Assembly: GCA_964413365.1 (NCBI GenBank)
Contig: CAYPRM010000051.1
Coordinates: 1-5,386, forward strand
Direction: 5' to 3'
From: RGIG4608 sp964413365
GTDB lineage: Bacteria; Bacillota; Clostridia; Oscillospirales; CAG-272
Length of the DNA: 5,386 nt
The position numbers and the translations under genes were made by a program. Below are positions 1 to 5,286 of the stretch, piece by piece; within the stretch, counting starts at the first letter, position 1; every line of letters begins with the position of its first letter. The notes under the pieces are model-generated. The model was not told where the DNA came from, made no database searches, and saw nothing but the letters and a program-made list of their open reading frames with translations.

Positions 1-457
1 ACGCATGGCTGCCTATACTCGTTACGCTGTCGGGGATAGTTACGCTCGTCAGCGAGGCGCAACCTTCGAACGCACCATAGCCTATACTCGTTACGCTGTC
101 GGGGATGGTTATGCTCGTCAGCGAGGCGCAACCTTCGAACGCAGAATTGCCTATACTCGTTACGCTGTCGGGGATAGTTACGCTCGTCAGCGAGGTGCAA
201 CCAGAGAACGCAGAACTGCCTATACTCGTTACGCTGTCGGGGATAGTTACGCTCGTCAGCGAGGTGCACTTATAGAACGCATAATCGCCTATACTCGTTA
301 CGCTATCGGGGATGGTTATGCTCGTCAGCGAGGTGCAACCTTCGAACGCAGAACGGCCTATACTCGTTACGCTATCGGGGATGGTTACGCTCGTCAGCGA
401 GGTGCAATTACGGAACGCAGAATGGTCTATACTCGTTACACTGTCGGGGATAGTTAT
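1..457 (-). repeat. 69-bp tandem repeat array encoding the LRR units
   Basis: Seven copies of a 30-bp core (coding ITIPDSVTSI) recur at exact 69-bp spacing, lying at about 428-457, 359-388, 290-319, 221-250, 152-181, 83-112 and 14-43. The array continues past the left edge. Copies are nearly identical at the nucleotide level, including synonymous sites. Most differences fall in the two codons after the Gly of SIG, the two or three codons after AF, and a Val/Ile switch before TIPDS. This suggests recent tandem duplication or ongoing gene conversion inside the coding sequence. Confidence 0.95.
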
Positions 458-1084
458 GCTCGTGATGAATGCGTAGCCCAGAAAAACCTCGCTATTTATC
501 CCCGTAACGGGCAGGTTGTTGTACTTCGCAGGGATTATGATCTCGGAATCGAGGCAGGTGCCCATTCCGTCGACGCTATATCCCTTGCCGTCGCTGTTGA
601 GCTTGAACGCGAGTCCCTCGGATGTCCTGGGTTCGAGCTTCGGAATGGTCGCCGTGCTCAGCTTCTCGTGGCAGATGGTGCACTCCGTGTGCTTGCTGCC
701 CGCCTTTTCCTCAGTCGCATCGGCGTCAACGATCCAATCGCTCTCGGTATGTGCTGCTTTGGGTATCTCCGTCTGTGCGGTCAAAACCTCACCGCAAACG
801 GAGCATTTAACGCCATCCGTAAGTCCCATCTCGGTACAGGTCGCCGCCTTGCCTTGGATGACCTCCTCCACGTGCTCGTGAGGCTCGGGATCGTCCTCCT
901 TCGGCTTCGTTGTGGTCGGTTTTGTGGTAGTACTCTCACCCGGCTTTTTAGTAGTCGTGGTGGTTGTCGTGGTGGTTGTGCCGTCATTTCCCGAGGGAAT
1001 GGCGACAATGATTCCCACGACCACGCCGACGAGTGCCAAAACCACGCCGACGATAATCAGTGTCTTTTTGAGATCAAGTTTCAT
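1..1084 (-). CDS. BspA-like leucine-rich-repeat surface protein, membrane-anchored (3' end beyond window)
   Basis: The minus strand is open from an ATG at 1084 to the left edge: 361 codons without a stop, so the C-terminus is missing. Residues 1-7 are short and basic (MKLDLKK). Residues 8-29 are a hydrophobic segment with no evident lipobox Cys or clear signal-peptidase site, so it is probably a signal-anchor. A Thr10 run (36-45) and TTTKP-type stalk follow to about 62. Two related modules carry C83, C94-x2-C97 and C135-x2-C138, each ending in a T.IPK-like segment, and may bind zinc. From about 182 the chain is a BspA/TpLRR (LRR_5-type) array: ITIPDSVTSI begins at residues 210, 233, 256, 279, 302, 325 and 348, each followed by a G-x-x-AF-x-x-C-T/A-SLTS-V/I link. 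Such repeats are known from surface-exposed adhesion or binding proteins; the ligand here is unknown. GAGGAG lies 5 nt before the ATG and supports the start. The gene is divergent from the XRE regulator. Direct translation is certain; the cell-surface role is inferred from the family. Confidence 0.93.
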   Translation of the reverse strand, partial: MKLDLKKTLIIVGVVLALVGVVVGIIVAIPSGNDGTTTTTTTTTTKKPGESTTTKPTTTKPKEDDPEPHEHVEEVIQGKAATCTEMGLTDGVKCSVCGEVLTAQTEIPKAAHTESDWIVDADATEEKAGSKHTECTICHEKLSTATIPKLEPRTSEGLAFKLNSDGKGYSVDGMGTCLDSEIIIPAKYNNLPVTGINSEVFLGYAFITSITIPDSVTSIDHSAFRNCTSLTSVTIPDSVTSIGRSAFEGCTSLTSITIPDSVTSIGDYAFYKCTSLTSVTIPDSVTSIGSSAFSGCTSLTSVTIPDSVTSIGNSAFEGCASLTSITIPDSVTSIGYGAFEGCASLTSVTIPDSVTSIGSHA

Positions 1085-1089
1085 ATTGT

Positions 1090-1095
1090 CTCCTC
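1090..1095 (-). promoter_or_regulatory. Ribosome binding site of the LRR gene
   Basis: On the minus strand GAGGAG sits 5 nt before the ATG at 1084. This match to the anti-Shine-Dalgarno sequence fixes both the strand and the start of the surface-protein gene. Confidence 0.85.
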
Positions 1096-1116
1096 ATTCA
1101 AAAATTAATAAATTTC

Positions 1117-1131
1117 GTTACAAATTGTAAC
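1117..1131. promoter_or_regulatory. Operator-like dyad 1 (GTTACAA-A-TTGTAAC)
   Basis: A perfect inverted repeat with 7-bp arms GTTACAA and TTGTAAC around a single central base. It lies just downstream of the predicted minus-strand -10 element and covers the likely transcription start of the LRR gene. The half-site is identical to that of the second dyad, whose centre is about 24 bp away. A repressor bound here would block initiation. The divergent XRE protein is the obvious candidate binder, but this is inference. Confidence 0.7.
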
Positions 1132-1137
1132 ATATTT

Positions 1138-1158
1138 ATTGTAACACTTTGTTACAAT
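1138..1158. promoter_or_regulatory. Operator-like dyad 2 (ATTGTAAC, 5 nt, GTTACAAT)
   Basis: Perfect 8-bp arms ATTGTAAC (1138-1145) and GTTACAAT (1151-1158) flank a 5-nt spacer. The dyad covers the whole -10 hexamer and most of the spacer of the minus-strand LRR promoter. It repeats the heptamer of dyad 1 in inside-out orientation (TTGTAAC first here, GTTACAA first in dyad 1). Its right arm also supplies a TACAAT on the plus strand, which could be a -10 for the XRE gene, but no good -35 is visible for it. Confidence 0.72.
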
Positions 1159-1166
1159 TATGTCAA
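1138..1166 (-). promoter_or_regulatory. Sigma-A promoter of the LRR gene
   Basis: Read on the minus strand: TTGACA (1166-1161), a 17-nt spacer, then TACAAT (1143-1138). The -35 is a perfect match, the -10 matches five of six positions, and the spacing is ideal. The predicted start is near 1131, giving a leader of about 45 nt to the ATG at 1084. The intrinsic strength plus the overlaid dyads suggest a strong promoter kept in check by a repressor. Confidence 0.85.
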
Positions 1167-1210
1167 GAGAAAATTAACAAAAAAGGCGAATTTTGGGGAA
1201 AGTGGTAGAA

Positions 1211-1438
1211 ATGGAGCAAAACGAGGGGCTTATTGGCTTGAAGATGATCAGAAAGCAGCGAAAATACAGCCAAGTCAAGGTTGGGCTGGATCTGTGCATC
1301 AGCCGCGAGGCGCTCTCCCATTACGAAAACGGTAAACGCTCGCCCGACATTTGGATGCTCCGCCGCCTCTCCGAATACTTCGACGTCTCCATCGACTTCC
1401 TCGTCAACGGCAAGGAATTCGCACGCAAAAATCAATAA
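1211..1438 (+). CDS. Small XRE/Cro-CI family transcriptional regulator
   Basis: A 75-residue protein consisting almost entirely of one Cro/CI-type helix-turn-helix (HTH_3) domain. Residues 10-20 (LKMIRKQRKYS) form helix 1, Q21 onward helix 2, and SREALSHYENGKRSP (31-45) the recognition helix with the hallmark YENGKRSP turn. The closing helix is LRRLSEYFDVSIDFLVNG. There is no sensor or dimerisation domain beyond this, so it would act as a compact DNA-binding repressor or activator. The start is uncertain. The ATG at 1211 gives a normal family N-terminus but has only a weak upstream purine stretch. A TTG at 1193 would add six residues and has AAGG 6 nt before it; an in-frame stop at 1175 rules out anything longer. 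It diverges from the LRR gene across about 110-125 nt containing two dyads, and its 3' end abuts a terminator. Regulation of the LRR gene and of itself is inferred from position. Confidence 0.87.
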   Translation: MEQNEGLIGLKMIRKQRKYSQVKVGLDLCISREALSHYENGKRSPDIWMLRRLSEYFDVSIDFLVNGKEFARKNQ

Positions 1439-1476
1439 AAAAGGACTCATCGCAATCACGATCGAGTCCTTTTCTT
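1437..1476. terminator. Bidirectional rho-independent terminator
   Basis: Arms AAAAGGACTC (1439-1448) and GAGTCCTTTT (1464-1473) pair perfectly over 10 bp. The inner ATCG/CGAT (1449-1452 with 1459-1462) extends the stem with one bulged C. On the plus strand the stem ends in TTTTCTTGTT, on the minus strand in TTTTTTATT. It sits between the stop of the XRE gene (1438) and the stop of the convergent gene (1496), so it can end both transcripts. Confidence 0.85.
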
Positions 1477-1495
1477 GTTCTCTATTAAAAAAGAA

Positions 1496-2020
1496 TTATT
1501 TATTCATTTCCCTTTTCTTTTTACATTCCTTATATTTTTGTGCGTCGATGGTGCCGTTAGCGAGCATTCTTTCGCTCCAGAGCTGGAGGGTTTCGACGGT
1601 AACGGAGATGCGCTCGAGCTCCTCCTGAATATTGATGAAATCCTCGATCTCGTCGCCCTCGATCTCCCCGTCTGCGGTGATCTCGATGAGCCTTTCCTTC
1701 TTCTTATTCATCGAATTCAGCGAGGCGAGCATCTCAAGCACGATCTGCGATAGCTCCTTGGTCTTGACCTCGGGGACGTACTCCTGCCCTATGGGACACT
1801 GGTTCGCACAATAGTAGTTGCAGAGGCGAGGAAGCTTATATTTATCCGCCATCTGGAGCACCTCGTCAGGGTTGGGTGAGGATTTTTCGTTCTCGATACG
1901 CTCGATCCTCTCGGGCGAGATCCACTCAAGCAGCTCGCTCGCGCTCTCACGCGACAGGTCGAGCTTCTCCCTTGTCTGCTGGTAAATATTTTTGTTAGGC
2001 TTTGTCGAAATCTTTGGCAT
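1496..2020 (-). CDS. XRE-type HTH protein with Cys-x3-Cys-x3-Cys motif, function unknown
   Basis: A 174-residue soluble protein. Residues 11-63 form an HTH-like fold (YQQTREKLDLSRESASELL, then SPERIERIENEKSSPNPDEV), resembling Cro/CI domains in which ERIENEK replaces the usual YENGK turn. Directly after it comes LCNYYCANQCPIGQEYVP with C67, C71 and C75 in CX3CX3C spacing, which could bind a metal or Fe-S cluster or be redox-sensitive. Residues 84-150 are Leu/Glu-rich and predicted helical (SQIVLEMLASLNSM, then IQEELERISVTVETLQLW), likely a dimerisation or partner-binding region. The C-terminus is Lys-rich (KECKKKREMNK). I recall this architecture as a conserved, uncharacterised family in gut Clostridia. 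The start is the ATG at 2020, preceded by a weak AGAGAG about 10 nt away. It is transcribed alone between two terminators. DNA binding is likely from the fold; its target is unknown. Confidence 0.85.
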   Translation of the reverse strand: MPKISTKPNKNIYQQTREKLDLSRESASELLEWISPERIERIENEKSSPNPDEVLQMADKYKLPRLCNYYCANQCPIGQEYVPEVKTKELSQIVLEMLASLNSMNKKKERLIEITADGEIEGDEIEDFINIQEELERISVTVETLQLWSERMLANGTIDAQKYKECKKKREMNK

Positions 2021-2057
2021 ACATTCGTTCTCTCTTTTTCTTACTTAGTATACATAA

Positions 2058-2086
2058 ATAATAGCAAAAAGTCCCCGATCTGTCAA
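2058..2086 (-). promoter_or_regulatory. Sigma-A promoter of the CX3CX3C gene, embedded in a terminator
   Basis: Read on the minus strand: TTGACA (2086-2081), a 17-nt spacer, TATTAT (2063-2058). The -35 is perfect and the -10 matches five of six. The predicted start is near 2051, a leader of about 30 nt before the ATG at 2020. The -35 lies in the loop of the upstream operon's terminator, the spacer covers its distal arm, and the -10 straddles the stem base. Confidence 0.75.
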
Positions 2087-2100
2087 GGACTTTTTGCTAT
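2061..2100 (-). terminator. Rho-independent terminator ending the two-component operon
   Basis: Perfect 14-bp arms ATAGCAAAAAGTCC (2061-2074) and GGACTTTTTGCTAT (2087-2100) with a 12-nt loop. In the minus direction the GTCC/GGAC core is followed by TTTTTGCTATTATTT. It starts 28 nt after the stop of the last operon gene (2128). It could also work on the plus strand (GGACTTTTTGCTATTTTT), although no plus-strand gene reads into it. Confidence 0.82.
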
Positions 2101-2127
2101 TTTTACCATCTTGCGTTTCCACTTTTT

Positions 2128-2547
2128 CTACCCAACGATCCTATCGCTCAGCTCGATGATCCTCGGGGCGACCTTTTTGCGTTCGGCGGCGAGGGTGCGG
2201 CGGTAGGTGGGGTAGGCGGCGGCGGTGAGGATCATTCCCAAAAATCCGACGGCGATCCCGACGACATTCCTATCCACGCCCGATCCCGAAAACAGCTTCG
2301 ATGCGAGATCCGTCATCACGAGGCTCATTCCGAGTCCGAGGACGAGTGCACCGACCGTTCCGATGGCGATCGCGGCGGCGCTCGCTCTGCGTGTTACCGC
2401 CCTATCGAGCCTTACAAGCTCCGAAAGCCCGTCCTCTCCGCCGTTCGGAGCTGTGCCACGGCTCGGATCGTATTTTTCTCGGATCCTCGATATTTCGTCG
2501 CGCTCCTCGGCGGTATATGTGTATTCAAATGAATTTTTATCAGTCAT
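2128..2547 (-). CDS. Small two-segment membrane protein, function unknown
   Basis: A 139-residue protein. Residues 1-55 are charged and cytosolic-like (EYTYTAEERDEISRIREKYD, then LSELVRLDRAVTRRA). Two hydrophobic segments at about 56-79 and 94-113 are joined by a short loop containing DLASKLFSGSG. A basic C-terminal tail (YRRTLAAERKKVAPRIIELSDRIVG) follows, giving a likely hairpin topology with both ends inside. I recall homologues in Firmicutes that databases sometimes label dihydropteridine reductase. No Rossmann fold, NAD-binding glycine motif or active site is visible here, so that label is not supported. It is the last gene of the operon: its ATG overlaps the end of the preceding gene by 8 nt, and the only SD-like sequence (AAGGAAA at 2561-2567) is about 13 nt upstream, which favours translational coupling. 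A terminator follows. Confidence 0.85.
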   Translation of the reverse strand: MTDKNSFEYTYTAEERDEISRIREKYDPSRGTAPNGGEDGLSELVRLDRAVTRRASAAAIAIGTVGALVLGLGMSLVMTDLASKLFSGSGVDRNVVGIAVGFLGMILTAAAYPTYRRTLAAERKKVAPRIIELSDRIVG

Positions 2548-3436
2548 TTTTATTTACCAATTTCCTTATATTCTTAGTTGCGTTGATCAGCGTATAGACA
2601 GACATCGCGCTGACGATCACGCATATTCCCGCGCCCGTTGCGGCGATGAAGATCCTCTGATCCGCCGCACTCATTCCGTTACTGAACGTTGCGAACATTG
2701 CCGTTTCGAGCGAGAGCATGGACACGAGTGCGGAGGCAAGGCTTATCTCCTTCACCATAGTGAGAATGGGGCTTGCGAACCGTCTGAGCCTTATGAAATC
2801 TATCACCGTGCGTATGATATGATAGAACGAATACGCCGCCATAACATAGATGAGCATTCCCTCGTATCTAAATCCCCTGCTCCGATACATCATCATAAGC
2901 ACGACGCCCGAGAGGGAGAGATTTATAAGCAGCATCACGAACGCACAGGCGCGCGCGCGTTTCCACTCGGAGAGCAGGTCCTCGCCGACCTTATGCCGTC
3001 TTGAATAGAGCGAGATGATGAACCGCATCGCCGTCAGCGTCGCATAATAGAAGGCGAGCAGGAAGAACCAGTGAGTCTGATTCAAAAGTCCCCAGAGGAC
3101 ATTGAGCGCGACGTTTCCGAGGTTGAGCGCGAGCGTGGCATAAAGGCTCACTCTCGTTCTGAAGTCGATATCCTCCCTGTATTTTGAGCCGTATTTTGTC
3201 GAGTACACCCTGTGCTTCAGCTCTCGGACGCGCGAGGGAGCTTTGATTATGATATACGCTGTGAGCGTGCACAGAGTATAGAATGAGAGCGTATATATCA
3301 CGTAGGTGATAATGCTCTTTTCCTCCCCCGTGAGCGCCCAGATCAGCCCCACCGTGCATACTGCCGCAAGAGCAAGTATTATCGGAAGCGGTGGGAGGGC
3401 GATATTGCGGAGCGTTTTTTTGAATCTTAGGTTCAT
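2540..3436 (-). CDS. Multi-pass membrane protein, about eight segments, function unknown
   Basis: A 298-residue protein. Hydrophobic segments lie at about 15-36, 42-64, 98-117, 122-144, 163-184, 191-211, 231-251 (weaker) and 261-283. A basic cytosolic-type loop at 65-97 (SRVRELKHRVYSTKYGSKYRED) separates the first pair from the rest, and further basic loops lie near 145-162 and 214-220. No transporter signature, nucleotide-binding motif, protease motif or catalytic triad was found, and I do not recognise the family by name. Its ATG overlaps the kinase stop by 4 nt (ATGA) and its AAGGAG site is inside the kinase coding end, so it is made in step with the kinase. That arrangement suggests an accessory, sensor or output role in the same signalling pathway. 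Confidence 0.87.
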   Translation of the reverse strand: MNLRFKKTLRNIALPPLPIILALAAVCTVGLIWALTGEEKSIITYVIYTLSFYTLCTLTAYIIIKAPSRVRELKHRVYSTKYGSKYREDIDFRTRVSLYATLALNLGNVALNVLWGLLNQTHWFFLLAFYYATLTAMRFIISLYSRRHKVGEDLLSEWKRARACAFVMLLINLSLSGVVLMMMYRSRGFRYEGMLIYVMAAYSFYHIIRTVIDFIRLRRFASPILTMVKEISLASALVSMLSLETAMFATFSNGMSAADQRIFIAATGAGICVIVSAMSVYTLINATKNIRKLVNKND

Positions 3437-4506
3437 GATCTTCTCCTTATTCTGACCGTAAAGGTCGAGCCGACGCCGAGCTCACTCTCAACGCTGATGC
3501 TACTGCCCGTAATGTCGATCACACGCTTGACAAGAGCAAGTCCAAGCCCGTTTCCCACCTGCGAGTGCGAGGTGTCGCCCTGATAAAATTTCTCAAAGAT
3601 CCTGTCGCCCGTGCTCCCCGACATTCCACAGCCCGTATCGCGAACGCTAACAAGGACATATTCCCCGTCCGAGCGCACCGAAACTGCGACCGTGCCGCCC
3701 CGCTCAGTAAATTTCAGAGCATTTGAGATAAGATTAGACCACACAAGCTCCATCATATCCTCGTCGCCGAGCACGCAGATCCCGTCCTCTATATCGGTCT
3801 CGATCTCTATTCCCTTCTTCTCCCAAACGTCCTCAAGCCCGATAAGACAGCGGCACACCTGCTCGGAGAGATCGTATTTCTCGAGACGTGGCGAGATCTG
3901 CTGATTTTCAAGCTTATTCAGTCTCAAAATGTTCGCCACGAGCGTCGAGAGCCTGCCTGCGGCATCCTCAATGGCGCGCGCGTACTCCTGCCTCTCAGCG
4001 CCGTCAATGCCACCCACACGCAAAAGCGTCGCATAGCTCTTCATCACCGCAAGTGGCGTTTTTATCTCGTGGGAAACGTTCGATATGAAGTCGGAATGTA
4101 AGGATTCCGTGGTGGATAGCGCCTGCGCCATTCTGTTTATCCTGTCCGCTATCATATCAAGCTCATCCCAAAGCTCGTAGGGGCGTGTTATGGTTATTCT
4201 GCACGAAAAATCGCCCTTCATTATCCTGTCAGCTGCCTCGATTATCCGCCTTGCGGGCTTCTCGACGGTAAAATACCTCCTCACACGCTCGATAACATAA
4301 AATATCACCGTGATAAGGATCGCATTGAGCATCGTTATCTTCGCCGCATCGCTTATATCCTCGGAGGTATAGGTCAGCCCCATGCTGTTCGCCATCGTAT
4401 TAAGGAACAGCATCATACAACAGCTCACCGCAAACGCAACGAGCGCAAAAAGAGCGAAAAAGCTGCTGACCTCGCGTATTATCCTGCCCGTTTTATCTTC
4501 TCTCAT
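3433..4506 (-). CDS. Sensor histidine kinase with short extracytoplasmic loop
   Basis: A 357-residue membrane kinase that would autophosphorylate on His and pass the phosphate to the adjacent response regulator. Transmembrane segments lie at about 14-35 and 57-74 with only about 20 residues between them. A HAMP-like linker (76-130) follows. The HisKA H-box is SNVSHEIKTPL with H146. The HATPase_c domain shows an N-box (WSNLISNALKFT, N258 and N262), a G1 box (DTGCGM, 290-295), an F-box (IFEKFYQGD, 303-311) and a G2 box (GNGLGLALV, 318-326). All canonical residues are present, so it should be active. The tiny external loop means the signal is probably sensed in the membrane or through a partner protein. 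It starts 24 nt after the regulator stop. The only SD-like GAGG is about 12 nt before the ATG, so initiation may depend on ribosomes arriving from the upstream gene. No specific homologue such as VanS or PhoR can be assigned. Confidence 0.96.
   Translation of the reverse strand: MREDKTGRIIREVSSFFALFALVAFAVSCCMMLFLNTMANSMGLTYTSEDISDAAKITMLNAILITVIFYVIERVRRYFTVEKPARRIIEAADRIMKGDFSCRITITRPYELWDELDMIADRINRMAQALSTTESLHSDFISNVSHEIKTPLAVMKSYATLLRVGGIDGAERQEYARAIEDAAGRLSTLVANILRLNKLENQQISPRLEKYDLSEQVCRCLIGLEDVWEKKGIEIETDIEDGICVLGDEDMMELVWSNLISNALKFTERGGTVAVSVRSDGEYVLVSVRDTGCGMSGSTGDRIFEKFYQGDTSHSQVGNGLGLALVKRVIDITGSSISVESELGVGSTFTVRIRRRS
3443..3448 (-). promoter_or_regulatory. Ribosome binding site inside the kinase 3' end
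   Basis: On the minus strand AAGGAG lies 6 nt before the ATG at 3436. It overlaps the codons for the last Ile-Arg-Arg residues of the kinase. It fixes the start of the multi-pass membrane protein and shows that the two reading frames are coupled. Confidence 0.85.
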
Positions 4507-4530
4507 CTTGTCCGATAACCTCGCATCATC

Positions 4531-5205
4531 TTAATTCTTCAAAACCGCCTTGTAACCGAGCCCGTGAACGGTGGCTATCTCAAAATCATCGCACTCCGAG
4601 AGCTTTGCGCGGAGCTTGGTCATATATACGTCGACCGTCCTTGTCGACGATTCCGTGTCAACGTCCCAAAACTCGTCCATCAGCTGGCGGCGCGTAAAGG
4701 TCTTTTTGGGATAGGAAAGGAGCTTATAGAGCAGGTCGAACTCTCGACGGGTGAGCGATATCTCCTCGCCCTTCAAGGTCGCCGTATGCTCGTCCGCGTC
4801 CATCACGAAATCCCCCACCTCGAGCTTGCGCATGGAGGCGATACGTGCACGCCGAAGGAGCGCACCTATACGGAGAAGAAGCTCCTCCAGATCCACGGGC
4901 TTGACAATGTAATCATCTATCCCGACGCGGTAGCCCCTCTGCTTCGAGGCAATGTCGTCGCGCGCGGTCATAAAAAGGATCGGTATCTCCTCATTCAGCG
5001 AGCGCACCGTCCTCACCAGCTCAAAGCCGTCAATGTCGGGCATCATAATGTCCGATATCAGAAGGTCAAATACGTTCTCGTACATCGCATCGTAAGCGTC
5101 CGTGGCGCAAAAGCACCCCACAGCATCGTATCCGTTCCCTCTCAAAAAAGCACAAACGCTCCTGTTCAGATCCCTGTCGTCCTCGACAACCAATATCTTA
5201 AACAT
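4531..5205 (-). CDS. OmpR/PhoB-family response regulator
   Basis: A 224-residue, full-length regulator. The receiver domain (1-115) has the acidic pair D9/D10, the phospho-acceptor D52 in SDIMMPD, T80 in FMTAR, and K102 in IVKP, so all conserved phosphorylation residues are present. A linker at about 116-128 leads to a winged-helix DNA-binding domain (128-224) with LTRREFDLLYKLL, the recognition helix RTVDVYMTKLRAKL (189-202) and the wing VHGLGYKA. It should dimerise on phosphorylation and bind direct-repeat sites as a transcription factor. The start is the ATG at 5205 with GGAGGG 6 nt upstream. It is the first gene of the four-gene operon and partner of the kinase encoded 24 nt downstream. 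Autoregulation is plausible because TGTTAA/TTAACA elements lie just upstream. Target genes cannot be named, though the divergently transcribed gene beyond the right edge is a candidate. Confidence 0.97.
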   Translation of the reverse strand: MFKILVVEDDRDLNRSVCAFLRGNGYDAVGCFCATDAYDAMYENVFDLLISDIMMPDIDGFELVRTVRSLNEEIPILFMTARDDIASKQRGYRVGIDDYIVKPVDLEELLLRIGALLRRARIASMRKLEVGDFVMDADEHTATLKGEEISLTRREFDLLYKLLSYPKKTFTRRQLMDEFWDVDTESSTRTVDVYMTKLRAKLSECDDFEIATVHGLGYKAVLKN

Positions 5206-5236
5206 TCAAAACCCTCCATGCATAGCTATTTTTATT

Positions 5237-5245
5237 ATTTTAACA
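5237..5245 (-). promoter_or_regulatory. Candidate extended -10 promoter of the two-component operon
   Basis: The minus strand reads TG-T-TAAAAT (5245-5237), an extended -10, about 31 nt before the regulator ATG. No recognisable -35 hexamer lies at the expected distance (ACAAAA with a 17-nt spacer), so activation by a bound regulator would be needed or the promoter is weak. The region is very AT-rich and chance matches are likely. Confidence 0.4.
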
Positions 5246-5257
5246 CATAATTGTTAA
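5240..5257. promoter_or_regulatory. TTAACA/TGTTAA dyad near the operon promoter
   Basis: Arms TTAACA (5240-5245) and TGTTAA (5252-5257) with a 6-nt spacer, overlapping the candidate -10. The same hexamers recur about 46 bp away (5287-5302). It may be a binding site for the response regulator or another factor. The AT-rich context makes chance occurrence possible. Confidence 0.4.
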
Positions 5258-5286
5258 TGTTTTGTTTACGTTTTTGATTTTTTAAA

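Noticed and set aside
1..457. CRISPR array or intergenic repeat element
   Set aside because: The 69-bp period is in frame with no unique spacers, and every unit translates to an LRR unit within one coding sequence.
5..1108. A 367-codon plus-strand open frame with AYTRYAVGDSYARQRGA-type repeats
   Set aside because: It mirrors the 69-bp LRR array on the other strand. Its downstream half resembles no protein, and the minus strand has the convincing start site, promoter, signal-anchor and family repeats.
781..1130. Further short open frames opposite or out of phase with the LRR gene start, including a Val-rich plus-strand one
   Set aside because: They are shadows of the Thr-rich stalk and signal-anchor and have low-complexity, protein-unlike composition.
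1125..1167. A plus-strand promoter for the XRE gene using TACAAT at 1153-1158
   Set aside because: No acceptable -35 lies 16-18 nt upstream, and the hexamer is simply the right arm of the operator dyad. Left as a possibility only.
1281..1628. Plus-strand frame overlapping the XRE gene and running through the terminator
   Set aside because: It crosses a strong terminator, lies in a different frame from the clear HTH domain, and has Ser/Arg-rich shadow composition.
2128..2547. Dihydropteridine reductase function for the small membrane protein
   Set aside because: I recall this label on homologues, but the sequence has two membrane segments and no nucleotide-binding fold or active site.
2225..3004. 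A 259-codon plus-strand frame opposite the two membrane-protein genes
   Set aside because: It is His/Arg/Ser-rich without a fold signature. The minus-strand frames show transmembrane patterns, overlapping stop/start junctions and an SD site.
4507..4530. A tiny 7-codon frame (ATG CGA ... TGA) in the gap before the kinase
   Set aside because: Too short to support, out of frame with the kinase, and without a ribosome binding site of its own.
4564..5250. A 228-codon plus-strand frame opposite the response regulator
   Set aside because: It is fully explained as the complement of a canonical receiver plus winged-helix gene.
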